Shown one piece after another: positions 12,107 through 12,812 of a stretch of DNA of 12,812 bases. The DNA is taken from assembly GCA_016181325.1 (NCBI GenBank), contig JACOZO010000105.1, forward strand, positions 1 through 12,812. The letters are read 5' to 3'. Both the position numbers and the translations under genes were made by a program. Origin of the DNA: Candidatus Woesearchaeota archaeon (GTDB lineage: Archaea > Nanobdellota > Nanobdellia > Woesearchaeales > GW2011-AR4). The notes below the pieces were generated by a model, which was not told where the DNA came from, did no database searches, and saw nothing but the letters and a program-made list of their open reading frames with translations. Position 1 is the first letter of the stretch, and the number at the start of each line of letters is the position of its first letter.

Positions 12107-12580
12107 ATGACTATCAACAAAAGAAGGAAAAATTCAAGGCAACGCGGTTCCTCCACGCATGGCTGCGGCTCCAAGAAGAAAAGGAGAGGCTCCGGAAACA
12201 GGGGCGGCTTTGGGATGGCAGGCACCGGGAAAAGGGCTGACCAGAGAAAGCCAAGCGTTTGGCAGGAAAGCTATTTCGGCAAGAAAGGGTTCATCAGCAA
12301 ATCCAGGAACAAAGGCAAAATACATCCAATTAATATACTTGATGTGTCAGAAAGGCTTAACGGCTGGATGAAAAATGGCCTTGTGTCAATGGAGCACGGC
12401 GCATACAGCATAGACCTTGAAAAATTAGGATATAACAAGCTGCTCAGCAAGGGCAGGGTCTCATTGAAGCTCAAGATAAAGACGCCTTACGCATCTGGCA
12501 ATGCAGTTCAGAAGGTAAAAGAGGCAGGCGGCGAAGTGAGCGGGATGCTTAAAATTGAAAGTAAAGCAGAAGAAGCATAA
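12107..12580 (+). CDS. rpl15: Large subunit ribosomal protein uL15
   Basis: Archaeal uL15, 157 residues. It reaches deep into the 50S subunit through a Gly/Arg-rich N-terminus. Residues 5-46 show the family form KRRKNSRQRGSSTHGCGSKKKRRGSGNRGGFGMAGTGKR. The globular end has HPINILDVSERLN, YSIDLEKLGYNKLLSKGRVSLKLKIKT and the VQKVKEAGGEV motif. I chose ATG 12107, five bases after uL30; a TTG at 12098 overlapping the uL30 stop would add three residues. The preceding GGATGG could serve as Shine-Dalgarno sequence. It is the last gene of the cluster in this window. Confidence 0.97.
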   Translation: MTINKRRKNSRQRGSSTHGCGSKKKRRGSGNRGGFGMAGTGKRADQRKPSVWQESYFGKKGFISKSRNKGKIHPINILDVSERLNGWMKNGLVSMEHGAYSIDLEKLGYNKLLSKGRVSLKLKIKTPYASGNAVQKVKEAGGEVSGMLKIESKAEEA

Positions 12581-12622
12581 TTTTCTTATTTTAGAGAAAG
12601 GTTTTTATCTATTATTCTTTTT
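12581..12622 (+). terminator. Probable T-rich transcription terminator after uL15
   Basis: Three T-tracts follow the uL15 stop directly: TTTTCTTATTTT (12581-12592), GTTTTTATC (12601-12609) and TTCTTTTT (12615-12622). Archaeal RNA polymerase terminates at T-runs in the non-template strand without needing a hairpin. The drop in GC content also fits an operon end. The middle tract may serve as a TATA box instead. Confidence 0.5.
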
Positions 12623-12693
12623 GTGAGATATAATGGCGCAGAGAGAGAAGTCAATGGAACATTAAACGTATTAATAAAGAGATAGTATAAGAG

Positions 12694-12702
12694 TTATAAA
12701 AA
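12694..12702 (+). promoter_or_regulatory. TATA-like box for the downstream gene
   Basis: TTATAAAAA lies about 50 bases before ATG 12745. Initiation 25 bases downstream would give a leader of roughly 20-25 bases containing AGGATAAG (12733-12740), a weak ribosome-binding site. An alternative element, AAAGGTTTTTATC (12597-12609), lies about 28 bases before ATG 12633. Confidence 0.4.
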
Positions 12703-12744
12703 CTTTATCGGCAATGAAAAACAATCTAAAATTAGGATAAGAAA

Positions 12745-12812
12745 ATGAGTACAGACAACCACAATTCTATTTTGATAAAGAATATCCAAAGAGGTATAGA
12801 TAAAAGAATTAT
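12745..12812 (+). CDS. Partial hypothetical protein, 5' end only
   Basis: An open frame begins at ATG 12745 and continues to the window edge: MSTDNHNSILIKNIQRGIDKRI, 22 full codons. Support comes from a TATA-like box at 12694-12702 and a weak AGGATAAG motif five bases ahead of the ATG. I recognise no family from this fragment, and it is not the start of SecY or adenylate kinase as I know them. Codon choice is AT-rich, unlike the ribosomal genes. It may be a separate transcription unit. Confidence 0.4.
   Translation, partial: MSTDNHNSILIKNIQRGIDKRI

Larger units (their letters stand above)
12581..12744. other. AT-rich intergenic region downstream of uL15
   Basis: A 164-base gap of much lower GC than the ribosomal genes. 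It contains the T-tracts, TATA-like elements and two tiny forward frames: 12633-12665 (ten codons, MAQREKSMEH) and 12714-12740 (eight codons, MKNNLKLG). Neither is convincing as a gene. secY, commonly next to uL15 in archaea, is absent here. Confidence 0.6.

Noticed and set aside
345..12580. A new defence, biosynthetic or mobile gene system inside the cluster
   Set aside because: Every substantial forward frame is a recognisable ribosomal or translation-related gene in canonical order. No room remains for extra genes.

Overview
The window holds one long, unidirectional (+ strand) archaeal ribosomal-protein gene cluster, the fused S10/spc-type operon. It is bordered by a leader of about 340 bases on the left and an AT-rich, non-ribosomal stretch on the right. 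The protein set identifies an archaeon: eS4, eL32, eL19, an archaeal aIF1 (SUI1) with an N-terminal Cys cluster, and the RNase P protein Rpp29 between uL29 and uS17. Heavy AGG/AGA and ATA codon use fits. The N-terminally extended uS14 (76 aa, zinc-ribbon only in the second half) and the compact proteins resemble my recollection of DPANN archaea of the Woesearchaeota/Pacearchaeota type. That placement is inference and would need a concatenated ribosomal-protein tree.

Layout: 1-344 contains a TATA-like promoter (149-158) and a leader with several short hairpins. From 345 to 6679: uL3, uL4, uL23, uL2, uS19, uL22, uS3, uL29, aIF1, Rpp29, uS17, uL14, uL24, mostly touching or overlapping by a few bases. 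From 6680 to 6785 a 106-base gap packed with four consecutive palindromes separates uL24 from eS4. From 6786 to 9217: eS4, uL5, uS14, uS8, uL6. From 9218 to 9257 a 40-base gap holds a shortened, chimeric copy of the first gap. From 9258 to 12580: eL32, eL19, uL18, uS5, uL30, uL15. After uL15 the base composition falls sharply, T-tracts suggest termination, and one or two new promoters lead to a CDS that starts at 12745 and runs off the window. secY, the common next gene after uL15 in archaea, is not present in the 232 bases shown.

The genes act together in ribosome assembly (large and small subunit proteins), start-codon selection (aIF1) and tRNA 5' maturation (Rpp29). The gene content and order are canonical. 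I do not see a new enzymatic system. The most unusual feature is the pair of related palindromic elements that occupy exactly the stop-to-start intervals uL24/eS4 and uL6/eL32. They look like REP- or IS200/IS605-end-like repeats, or a shared RNA regulatory/terminator module, and one copy appears to be an internal-deletion derivative of the other. They also create a false upstream start for eS4.
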